This document shows positions 25,973 to 33,080 of a stretch of 64,000 nucleotides of DNA, piece by piece; the stretch's first letter is position 1, and every line of letters begins with the position of its first letter. This DNA is from Hydrogenophaga sp. (lineage in GTDB: Bacteria > Pseudomonadota > Gammaproteobacteria > Burkholderiales > Burkholderiaceae_C), in NCBI RefSeq assembly GCF_018780075.1, contig NZ_JADMKB010000034.1:21108-85107 (forward strand), written 5' to 3'. The notes beneath the pieces are model-generated. The model made no database searches, was not told the origin of the DNA, and saw only the letters and a list, made by a program, of their open reading frames with translations. A program made the position numbers and the translations under genes.

Positions 25973-28900
25973 TCAGGCGGCGCGCGCCACGTCCGCCGGA
26001 CCCGCGCGCCACTGCGCCAGCAACCCGCTCCAGCGACCGCGCGCGGCCGCCAGGTGGCGCTCTTTCACATGGCCGAAGCCCTTGATCTGCTCAGGGAGGC
26101 GGGCAATGTCCAGGGCCAGCGCGTGGTTGCCCGCGTCCAGGCCTTCCAGCAGCTCCTCGACGCTCGCGCGGTATTCGCCGATCAGGGCCCGCTCGGTGCG
26201 GCGCTCCTCGGTGCGGCCGAACACGTCCAGCGCCGTGCCGCGCAATCCCTTGAGCTTCGCCAGCAGGCGGAAGCCGGTGAACATCAGCGGTCCGAAGCGC
26301 TGCTTGACCAGCTCGCCCTTGGCGTTTTTCTTCGCGATCAGCGGCGGCGCCAGGTGCACGTGCAGCTTGAAGTCGCCTTCGAACTGCGCGGCCAGCTTCG
26401 CGTGGAAGGCCGGGTCGCTGTGCAGCCGGGCCACCTCGTACTCGTCCTTGTAGGCCATGAGCTTGAACAGGTTCCGCGCCACGGCTTCGGTCAGCGTGGT
26501 CTTGCCGAGCTTCGCTTCGGCGTCCTGCACACGGCGCACCAGCACCTCGTACTCGCCGGCGTACGCGGCGTTCTGGTACGCGGTCAGGAACTCGACCCGG
26601 CGCGCCACCAGGCTGTCCACCGTCTCGCGCTTCTTGAACTGGATCACCTGCTGGCCCAGCGGATTGACCAGCGCAGCCAGGGCCTTGGGATCGTGCGCGG
26701 CGCGGCGGCCCCACTCGAAGGCCTGCTTGTTTTTCTCGACCTGCACGGCGTTCAGCTCGATGGCCCGCATCAGCGCCGTCAGGCCCAGCGGCACCCAGCC
26801 GCGCTGCCAGGCGTAGCCCAGCATCATGGGGTTGGTGTAGATCGAATCGCCCATCAGCTTCGACGAGGCGGCCTCGGCGTCGAAGGTGCCCACCGCGTCG
26901 ACGCCCAGGCTGGCGGTCAGCGCGTCCACGCAAGCCTGCGCGGGGTTCTGCCAGTCGGGGTTCTTCACGAAGGCGGCCGTGGGCGTGGCGCTGGCGTTGA
27001 GCGCCACATGGCTGCGGCCCGCGCGCAGGCGCTGCCAGCTCTCCTTGTGTGCCGCCACGATCGGGTCGCAACCGATGATCAGGTCGGCCGACGCCGCCGA
27101 GACACGGGTGGTGCGGATCACGTCCTGGTGCGCGCCGATCAGCACGTGGCTCCAGGTCGCGCCGCCCTTTTGCGCCAGGCCCGCCGCGTCCTGCGTGACG
27201 ATGCCCTTGCCTTCGATGTGGGCCGCCATGCCCAGCAGCTGACCGATGGTGATGACGCCGGTGCCGCCGACGCCCGCGACGATCACGCCCCAGGCCTCGG
27301 CGCCCAGCACCGGCAAAGCCGGCTCGGGCAGCGCGCCGCCGGTCCACTCGGTCTTGGCGCCGGCTTTGTCTTTCTTGCGCAGCTGGCCGCCATCCACCGT
27401 GACGAAACTCGGGCAAAAGCCTTTGACGCAGGAAAAGTCCTTGTTGCAGCTGCTCTGGTTGATGGTGCGCTTGCGGCCGAACTCGGTCTCCAGCGGTTCC
27501 ACGCTCAGGCAGTTGCTCTGCACGCTGCAGTCGCCGCAGCCTTCACACACCAGCTCGTTGATCACCACGCGCTCGGTCGGCTCGACCAGGGTGCCGCGCT
27601 TGCGGCGGCGGCGCTTTTCGGTCGCGCAGGTCTGGTCGTAGATGATGACCGTGGTGCCCTTGATCTCGCGGAACTCGCGCTGCACCGCGTCCAGCGTGTC
27701 GCGGTGCTGGATCGCGATGCCGCTGGGCAGGCCGCTCACGCTGGCGTATTTCTCCGGCTCGTCGGTGACGATGGTGATCTTCACCGCGCCCTCGGCGCGC
27801 ATGCTCTGCGCGATCTGCACCACGCTGTGGCCCTCAGGCCGCTCGCCCACCTGCTGGCCGCCGGTCATGGCCACCGCGTCGTTGTAGAGGATCTTGTAGG
27901 TGATGTTCACGCCGGCCGCGATGCTCTGGCGCACCGCCAGCAGGCCGCTGTGGAAGTAGGTGCCGTCGCCCAGGTTGGCGAACATGTGCTGGTCGTGGCT
28001 GAACGGCTGCTGGCCGACCCAGGGCACGCCCTCGCCGCCCATCTGGGTGAAGCCCACGGTGGCGCGGTCCATCCAGATGCTCATGAAATGGCAGCCGATG
28101 CCGGCCATGGCGCGCGAACCTTCGGGCACCTTGGTGCTGGTGTTGTGCGGGCAGCCCGAGCAGAACCAGGGCTGGCGCTCGGCGCCCGCCACGCCCTGCG
28201 TGAGCAGGGTCTGCATGGACTGCTCCTGCGCGGTCAGGATGGCCAGCTGCGCGTCGATGCGCGCCATCACGTCCTCGGGCACCTGGCCCATCTTCTTCAG
28301 GCGCTTGGCAATGGCGCGCGCGATGATCGCGGGCGACAGGTCGGCGTTGGCGCGCAGCAGGGTGCGCTCGCTGGGATTGGGCATCGACCACTCGCCGCCA
28401 CTGAAATCGCCCTCGACCTCTTCAAACTTGCCCAGCACGTTGGGCCGCACGTCGGGGCGCCAGTTGTAGAGCTCTTCCTTCAACTGGTATTCGATGACCT
28501 GGCGCTTCTCTTCCACCACCAGAATCTCGCGCAGGCCCGTCGCGAACTCCCGCGTGGTCTGCGCCTCCAGGGGCCAGACCACCGCCACTTTGTGCAGGCG
28601 CAGGCCAATGCGCCGACACGTGTCGTCGTCCAGGCCCAGGTCCAGCAAAGCCTGGCGCGTGTCGTTGTACGCCTTGCCGCTGGCGATCAGGCCGAAGCGG
28701 TCGTTCGGCCCGGCGATCACGTTGTGGTTGAGCTTGTTGGCACGGATGTAGGCCAGCGCGGCGTACCACTTGAAGTCGAACAGGCGCGCTTCCTGGTCCA
28801 GCGCGTGGTCGGGCCAGCGGATGTGCAGCCCCCCGGGCGGCATGACGAACTCGGGCACCACGATGTTCACACGGTCCGGATCGATGGTGGCGGTGGCGCT

Positions 28901-29560
28901 CGATTCCACGATCTCCTGGATCGTCTTCATGCCGGCCCAGACGCCGCTGAAGCGGCTCATGGCGATGGCGTGCAGGCCCAGGTCGAGGATGTCCTGCACC
29001 GAGGTGGGGAAAAACACCGGCAGGCCGCAGGCCTTGAAGATGTGGTCGCTCTGGTGCGCGGCGGTCGAGCTCTTGGCCACGTGGTCGTCGCCGGCCACCG
29101 CGATCACGCCGCCCCAGGGCGTGGTGCCGGCCATGTTGGCGTGCTTGAACACGTCAGAGCAGCGGTCCACGCCCGGGCCCTTGCCGTACCAGATGCCGAA
29201 CACGCCGTCGAACTTGTTGCTGCCGGGCGGGGCAAAACCCAGCTGCTGCGTGCCCCAGAGCGCGGTGGCCGCCAGCTCCTCGTTCACGCCGGGCTGGAAC
29301 ACGATGTTCTGCGCCTTCAGGTAAGGCGCCGCCTTCTGCAGGGCCTGGTCGTAGCCGCCGAGTGGCGAGCCGCGGTAGCCGCTGATGAATCCCGCCGTGT
29401 TCTTGCCCTGCAGGGCGTCGCGCTGGCGCTGCAGCATGGGCAGCTTGACCAGCGCCTGCACGCCGCTCATGAAGGCGCGGCCGTGGTCCAGCGAATATTT
29501 GTCGTCGAGGCTGACGGTCTCTAGGGCTTTGCGGATGTGCTCGGGCAGTGGGGCGTTCAT
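25973..29560 (-). CDS. Fused indolepyruvate ferredoxin oxidoreductase (IorAB-type)
   Basis: A 1195-residue fusion of the alpha and beta parts of an indolepyruvate:acceptor oxidoreductase, which decarboxylates aryl-pyruvates to aryl-acetyl-CoA. The N-terminal pyrimidine/core region contains SGYRGSPLGGYD. A thiamine-diphosphate site follows near residue 530 (NLGDGTYFHSG with downstream NDA). A ferredoxin-like cluster region sits near 665-725 (CEGCGDCSVQSNC plus further cysteines). The gamma-type domain near 760 has GVGGTGVITIGQLLG. About 260 C-terminal residues form an accessory domain. The start ATG 29560 faces a divergent Lrp/AsnC gene, which probably controls it in response to an amino acid (inference). 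Confidence 0.9.
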   Translation of the reverse strand: MNAPLPEHIRKALETVSLDDKYSLDHGRAFMSGVQALVKLPMLQRQRDALQGKNTAGFISGYRGSPLGGYDQALQKAAPYLKAQNIVFQPGVNEELAATALWGTQQLGFAPPGSNKFDGVFGIWYGKGPGVDRCSDVFKHANMAGTTPWGGVIAVAGDDHVAKSSTAAHQSDHIFKACGLPVFFPTSVQDILDLGLHAIAMSRFSGVWAGMKTIQEIVESSATATIDPDRVNIVVPEFVMPPGGLHIRWPDHALDQEARLFDFKWYAALAYIRANKLNHNVIAGPNDRFGLIASGKAYNDTRQALLDLGLDDDTCRRIGLRLHKVAVVWPLEAQTTREFATGLREILVVEEKRQVIEYQLKEELYNWRPDVRPNVLGKFEEVEGDFSGGEWSMPNPSERTLLRANADLSPAIIARAIAKRLKKMGQVPEDVMARIDAQLAILTAQEQSMQTLLTQGVAGAERQPWFCSGCPHNTSTKVPEGSRAMAGIGCHFMSIWMDRATVGFTQMGGEGVPWVGQQPFSHDQHMFANLGDGTYFHSGLLAVRQSIAAGVNITYKILYNDAVAMTGGQQVGERPEGHSVVQIAQSMRAEGAVKITIVTDEPEKYASVSGLPSGIAIQHRDTLDAVQREFREIKGTTVIIYDQTCATEKRRRRKRGTLVEPTERVVINELVCEGCGDCSVQSNCLSVEPLETEFGRKRTINQSSCNKDFSCVKGFCPSFVTVDGGQLRKKDKAGAKTEWTGGALPEPALPVLGAEAWGVIVAGVGGTGVITIGQLLGMAAHIEGKGIVTQDAAGLAQKGGATWSHVLIGAHQDVIRTTRVSAASADLIIGCDPIVAAHKESWQRLRAGRSHVALNASATPTAAFVKNPDWQNPAQACVDALTASLGVDAVGTFDAEAASSKLMGDSIYTNPMMLGYAWQRGWVPLGLTALMRAIELNAVQVEKNKQAFEWGRRAAHDPKALAALVNPLGQQVIQFKKRETVDSLVARRVEFLTAYQNAAYAGEYEVLVRRVQDAEAKLGKTTLTEAVARNLFKLMAYKDEYEVARLHSDPAFHAKLAAQFEGDFKLHVHLAPPLIAKKNAKGELVKQRFGPLMFTGFRLLAKLKGLRGTALDVFGRTEERRTERALIGEYRASVEELLEGLDAGNHALALDIARLPEQIKGFGHVKERHLAAARGRWSGLLAQWRAGPADVARAA

Positions 29561-29616
29561 CTTGTTGTCTCCTGTGGGTGGAATGCCGCCTTGTGGGCGG
29601 TTTCTTGAGCCGACAA

Positions 29617-29633
29617 CCGACCGGATCGGTCGG
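29617..29633. promoter_or_regulatory. Inverted repeat in the oxidoreductase/Lrp divergent region
   Basis: CCGACCG, GAT, CGGTCGG lies 57 bases upstream of the oxidoreductase ATG. It is a candidate operator or leader hairpin for that gene. Confidence 0.4.
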
Positions 29634-29708
29634 CTTCAGTGTGCCGCACAGTGTATGACCCGGGCGCTGACAGGTGTTTGCTTTTCATGCCCAGTTTCGC
29701 GACACTTG

Positions 29709-29728
29709 AGAAAGCTTCTTTCTAGAAA
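29709..29728. promoter_or_regulatory. Overlapping palindromes just upstream of the Lrp gene
   Basis: AGAAAG-CTT-CTTTCT (29709-29723) overlaps the perfect palindrome TTTCTAGAAA (29719-29728), ending 10 bases before the Lrp ATG. The AT-rich dyad fits an autoregulatory Lrp/AsnC site; it is also the probable ribosome-binding region. Confidence 0.5.
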
Positions 29729-29737
29729 CAGCCAATC

Positions 29738-30247
29738 ATGGAAACACTCGACAAGTTTGACCTCGCCATCCTGAACGAACTGCAAAACGACGGCCGCCTG
29801 ACCAACGCCGAGCTGGCCAGCCGCGTGGGCCTGTCGGCCGCGCCCTGCTGGCGCCGGGTGCGCGCGCTGGAGGAGGCCGGCTTCATCACCGGCTACCGGG
29901 CCGAGCTCAACCGCGACAAGATCGGCCTGGGCGTGCTCGCCTTCGTGCGGCTGGACGCCGAGCGCAACAGCGGCGACGTGCTGCGCCAGATGGAGGCCGC
30001 GATCCAGAAGATCCCCGAAATCGTGTCCTGCCACTACATCAGTGGCTCGGGCACCTTCGAGCTGCAGGTGGTCTGCCCCGACCTCGGCGAATTCAGCCGC
30101 TTCGCGCGCGAGGTGCTGATCAACCTGCCCAACGTGAAAGACCTGCACACCAGCTTTTCGCTGGGCGAGGTGAAGGCGGCGAGCGCACTTCCGTTGTCGC
30201 ACCTGTTACCCAAAAGTTCGGGGGCGGCACGTTCGTCGAAAACTTGA
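29738..30247 (+). CDS. Lrp/AsnC-family transcriptional regulator
   Basis: A 169-residue regulator. The N-terminal winged helix-turn-helix (about residues 5-60) reads FDLAILNELQNDGRLTNAELASRVGLS. The C-terminal RAM ligand-binding domain (about 65-145) includes ERNSGDVL and the VSCHYISGSGTFEL core that binds amino acids and drives octamer formation. It is divergent from the indolepyruvate oxidoreductase gene, whose substrates derive from aromatic amino acids, so that gene is the likely target. Confidence 0.92.
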   Translation: METLDKFDLAILNELQNDGRLTNAELASRVGLSAAPCWRRVRALEEAGFITGYRAELNRDKIGLGVLAFVRLDAERNSGDVLRQMEAAIQKIPEIVSCHYISGSGTFELQVVCPDLGEFSRFAREVLINLPNVKDLHTSFSLGEVKAASALPLSHLLPKSSGAARSSKT

Positions 30248-30342
30248 CCCCTTTTTGTGACCATCCGTCCTCAAACTTCGACCGCCGAGGGAATAGACCG
30301 CTGTAAGTGCTTGGAAAACGTGACTTTCTCCCGGGTTCGGGC

Positions 30343-30371
30343 TTGCAACAATATGTTGCCATCCCTAACAT
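30343..30371 (+). promoter_or_regulatory. Sigma-70-type promoter with embedded operator, upstream of the pilin-like gene
   Basis: -35 TTGCAA (30343-30348), 17-base spacer, -10 TAACAT (30366-30371). The inverted repeat GCAACA-ATA-TGTTGC (30345-30359) overlaps the -35 and spacer, where a repressor would block polymerase. The pilin-like GTG start is 77 bases downstream. The rest of the 200-bp gap after the Lrp gene holds nothing else that I can name. Confidence 0.5.
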
Positions 30372-30447
30372 CAGGCCCCATACAAGAGTGACCAAAGTAT
30401 TCAAAATGCTGTGGCCACACCGGTTTCCCCTCCATGAAGGCAACGTC

Positions 30448-31038
30448 GTGAACAAGTCCCTGATCCTCAAGTCCGCCATCGCCCTGGCCCTGGCCACCCC
30501 CCTGCTCGCGTCGGCCGAGTCGCAGCTGGTCATTGGCACCGGCAACGCCACCGCCGACCTGAACTTCCGCGTGGTCGTCCCGCGCGTGCTGTTCCTGGGC
30601 GTGGGCACCGGCGCCACCGGCCTGGCCACCAACACCACCGAAGACACCGTGACCTTCGACTACTCCACCAACGCGGCCGCGCTGGGCACGGGCGCCGCCG
30701 CCGGCGCCATCACCGGCAACGTGGTGCCGGTGCGCGTGGTGGGCAACAACGGCCAGATCACCCTGGCCGCCAGCACCACCGGCGCGCTGACCAACGGCAC
30801 CGCCGACACCATTGCATGGTCGGAGATCACATCGACCAGCAGCCTGGCCGATCTGCCCAGCCCCGCGATCCCGCTCACCGGCGCCGGCGCCGCCAGCAAC
30901 GTCACCCTGTCCTCCGGCACCAAGGTCACCGACCGTTCGGCCAACTGGACCTTCAGCTACGCCAACTCGGCCGTGGTGGCACCCGGCACCTACGGCACCA
31001 CCAACGGCCGCGTGACCTACACCGCCGCCATGCCCTGA
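30448..31038 (+). CDS. Secreted pilin-like protein A (putative major subunit)
   Basis: A 196-residue exported protein with signal peptide MNKSLILKSAIALALATPLLASA and predicted cleavage before ESQ. The mature part is low in charge and rich in Ala/Thr/Gly/Val, lacks cysteine, and looks all-beta. Near its N-terminus ATADLNFRVVVPRV recurs in the last protein of the cluster (ASASLDFRIVIPPV). Its C-terminus FSYANSAV..GTY..GRVTYT recurs in the next protein (FTYANSAV..GTY.GQVTYT). Such alternating C-terminal strands are typical of chaperone-usher subunits. The GTG start has GAAGG 8 bases upstream; further in-frame upstream sequence would remove the signal peptide from the N-terminus. A terminator-like hairpin follows it. 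Confidence 0.72.
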   Translation: MNKSLILKSAIALALATPLLASAESQLVIGTGNATADLNFRVVVPRVLFLGVGTGATGLATNTTEDTVTFDYSTNAAALGTGAAAGAITGNVVPVRVVGNNGQITLAASTTGALTNGTADTIAWSEITSTSSLADLPSPAIPLTGAGAASNVTLSSGTKVTDRSANWTFSYANSAVVAPGTYGTTNGRVTYTAAMP

Positions 31039-31087
31039 GTGCGACCGCCCGGCGGGCCTGTTCCCGGGCTGGCAGACAGCCCCCCCA

Positions 31088-31125
31088 CGGAGGGTCCGCA
31101 CACCGCGGTCCCTCCGTTGTCGTTT
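31088..31125 (+). terminator. Intrinsic terminator/attenuator after pilin-like gene A
   Basis: CGGAGGGTCCGC, loop ACACC, GCGGTCCCTCCG (12-bp stem with one T-T mismatch), then TTGTCGTTT. It separates the first pilin-like gene from the rest of the cluster and would give excess first-gene transcript, as in fimbrial operons where the major subunit is made in greatest amount. Confidence 0.68.
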
Positions 31126-31189
31126 GAGCCTCCGCCGACGCACCCTGAAAACCTTCTGGCGCCAGCCTGCTCCAAGTCCACTTGACACC

Positions 31190-31822
31190 ATGATCCCCGC
31201 GCAGCGCCTTTGCCCTCCCCACCGGCTCGCCGCCCTCGGCCTGCTGGTGCTGTGCTGCGCGCCGATGGGCGTGGCGCACGCCTGGTCGATCACGCTGGCC
31301 GCCGCGTCCCGCCGCGTGTTCCTGCACGTGGGCAACGGCACCGCCGAACGCGACAACGGCACCGTCAACCTGGTCAGCGCCAACCTCACCGGTGCGCAAC
31401 TGCTCAGCGGCACGCCACAGGCCATGACCAGCGACAGCACCCAGTCGGCCAGCCTCTACGACGGTTACAACACCTGCCCCACGCCGGCCAGCCAGGTGAT
31501 CATCGGCGCCTCGTACCGCCGCAGCAACGCCAACAACGGCCCGGCCAGTGCGACGCTGCGCGTGACCTCTCCGGCCAACCTCGTCAGCGCCGCGGGCGAC
31601 ACGATCCCGTTCAGCCAGATCAGCTGGACCGTCTCGGCGCCCGGCAGCAATGTGCCCAACGTGATCCCGGCCGGCACCTTCAATGGCGCCACACAGACCT
31701 TGGCCACCATCCCGGCCAACACCTACATCGAGAACTGCCACAGCTTCACCTACGCCAACAGCGCGGTGCGGGCGGCGGGCACCTACAACGGGCAGGTCAC
31801 CTACACCGTGAGCAGCCCATGA
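31190..31822 (+). CDS. Secreted pilin-like protein B
   Basis: A 210-residue exported protein. The signal peptide runs to about residue 31 (PMGVAHA, then WSITL). The mature part has two cysteines (NTCPTP and ENCHSF) that could form a disulfide. Its C-terminal FTYANSAVRAAGTYNGQVTYT closely matches pilin-like protein A, so the two are paralogous. The ATG at 31190 is preferred because it directly precedes the signal peptide; an in-frame upstream start (31124) overlaps the terminator tail. Its stop overlaps the next gene as ATGA. Likely a minor or tip subunit (inference). Confidence 0.72.
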   Translation: MIPAQRLCPPHRLAALGLLVLCCAPMGVAHAWSITLAAASRRVFLHVGNGTAERDNGTVNLVSANLTGAQLLSGTPQAMTSDSTQSASLYDGYNTCPTPASQVIIGASYRRSNANNGPASATLRVTSPANLVSAAGDTIPFSQISWTVSAPGSNVPNVIPAGTFNGATQTLATIPANTYIENCHSFTYANSAVRAAGTYNGQVTYTVSSP

Positions 31823-32292
31823 ACGCCCGCACCCTGCTGTTCTGCGCCGTGCTGGCCCTGGCCAACACCCCTGCGCTCGCCAACCCGCACCGGCTCGACG
31901 ACTCGCGCAGCCACACCGTGCCGCCCAACGCCCAGATGCAATGGACGCCTCAGACCCGGGCCGACCGCGACGGTGGCACCGAGGCCTGGATCCGCGTCAA
32001 CGTCCACATCGACACCCGCGAGTGGGACGGCCGCAGCGGGCGCATCTACATGGTGCTGCCGCGCGACGAGGCGTCGCGCATCGAAGCCGTCTGGACCGCC
32101 CGTGGCCCCTTGCGTTCCGGGCGGCTGGTCTCGGGCGAAAGAAGCCTGGTGTTCGCCGGCACGATCCGCGGCGCCAGCCTGCAGGACCAGCTGCTGGTGC
32201 ACCTGATCTCCGGCCCCGACTGGCAAAGCAACAGCCGCCGCCTCAACTTCCACTTCGAGCTGGACGTCGAGCCCGCCCTCCTGCCCCCATGA
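31819..32292 (+). CDS. Secreted protein of unknown function in pilin-like cluster
   Basis: A 157-residue exported protein with signal peptide ending at ALANTPALA and cleavage before NPH. The mature part is predicted beta-rich and ends in alternating hydrophobic residues (LNFHFELDVE). That would suit a donated strand, but I do not recognise the family. It could be another subunit, an anchor or an adaptor. It is coupled by ATGA overlaps to the gene before and to the chaperone-like gene after. Confidence 0.66.
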   Translation: MNARTLLFCAVLALANTPALANPHRLDDSRSHTVPPNAQMQWTPQTRADRDGGTEAWIRVNVHIDTREWDGRSGRIYMVLPRDEASRIEAVWTARGPLRSGRLVSGERSLVFAGTIRGASLQDQLLVHLISGPDWQSNSRRLNFHFELDVEPALLPP

Positions 32293-33080
32293 CACGCCTG
32301 CTGCCCACCGCCCTGATCGCCGCCGTCCTGCTGCCCGCCACCGCGCTGGCCCAGGGTTTTGCCGCCTACATTTCACCCCCGCGTTTCGAGGTGCAGGTCA
32401 AGCCCGGCGAACCCCTGCGCCAGGTGCTGGAGATCCAGCACGTCGGCCGCACCAAAGGCAACTACCGCATCTACACCAACGACTGGACGCTGGGCGCCGA
32501 CAACGCCGTCACCTTCAGCAACGAGCTCAGCGCCGACAGCTGCCGCCCCTGGGTGGCGATCGAGCGCCGCGAACTGGCCATCGAGCCCGGCGCGCGCTAC
32601 CGCTACCGGTTTGAAATTTCGCCACCCGCCGGCACGCCGCCACGCGAATGCCGTTTCGCCATCATGGTCGAGGGGCTGGACCCGGCGCAGGTGCAGGGCA
32701 ACATCAGCTTCCCCGTGGGCGGGCGCATCGGCGTGATCGTCTACGCCGCCATCGGCAACGTGGCGCCGCAACTGGCCATCGCCGGCACCGAGACCGTGCA
32801 GGTCGGCGGCAAGCCCGTGGCCGTGCTCAGGATCAGCAACCACGGCAGCGCCACCGGCCGGCTGGAGGGTTTCATCGACGGCACCGACGCCGCCGGCCTG
32901 CGCGTCGAGCTGTCGCCGGCGGACCTGCCCGTGCTGCCCGGCGAAACCCGGCGCATCGCGCTCTCGCCCGTGGCGCCCGAAGGCAAACCGGCGCCCGAGC
33001 TGCGCTTCCCCCTGCGCGCCAAAGGGAACCTGGAATCGGGCAAAGCCCGCCTGCCGCTGGACGTGAGCTTCGCCCCATGA
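32289..33080 (+). CDS. Periplasmic chaperone-like protein of pilin-like cluster
   Basis: A 263-residue exported protein with signal peptide ending at LPATALA and cleavage before QGF. The layout resembles two-domain pilus chaperones: an N-terminal Ig-like domain opening with ISPPRFEVQVKPGEPLRQVLEIQH (the edge-strand region) and containing YRIYTNDW, then a second Ig-like domain (LRISNHGSATGRLEGFI onward). Two cysteines lie in DSCRPW and RECRF. Sequence similarity to the classical FimC/PapD set is weak by eye; it is closer to the alternate chaperone types. The role in holding pilin-like subunits is inferred from fold and context. ATGA overlaps occur at both ends. Confidence 0.68.
   Translation: MTRLLPTALIAAVLLPATALAQGFAAYISPPRFEVQVKPGEPLRQVLEIQHVGRTKGNYRIYTNDWTLGADNAVTFSNELSADSCRPWVAIERRELAIEPGARYRYRFEISPPAGTPPRECRFAIMVEGLDPAQVQGNISFPVGGRIGVIVYAAIGNVAPQLAIAGTETVQVGGKPVAVLRISNHGSATGRLEGFIDGTDAAGLRVELSPADLPVLPGETRRIALSPVAPEGKPAPELRFPLRAKGNLESGKARLPLDVSFAP

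Noticed and set aside
25937..29524. A 1195-codon plus-strand frame opposite the indolepyruvate oxidoreductase gene
   Set aside because: It is the mirror of the minus-strand gene, which has full thiamine, iron-sulfur and gamma-domain motifs; the mirror has none.
30328..30346. Possible sigma-54 site upstream of the pilin-like gene (GG-N10-GC near TTCGGGCTTGC)
   Set aside because: The spacing fits, but the -24 element reads CGGG instead of TGGC, and the same region has a better sigma-70-type match.
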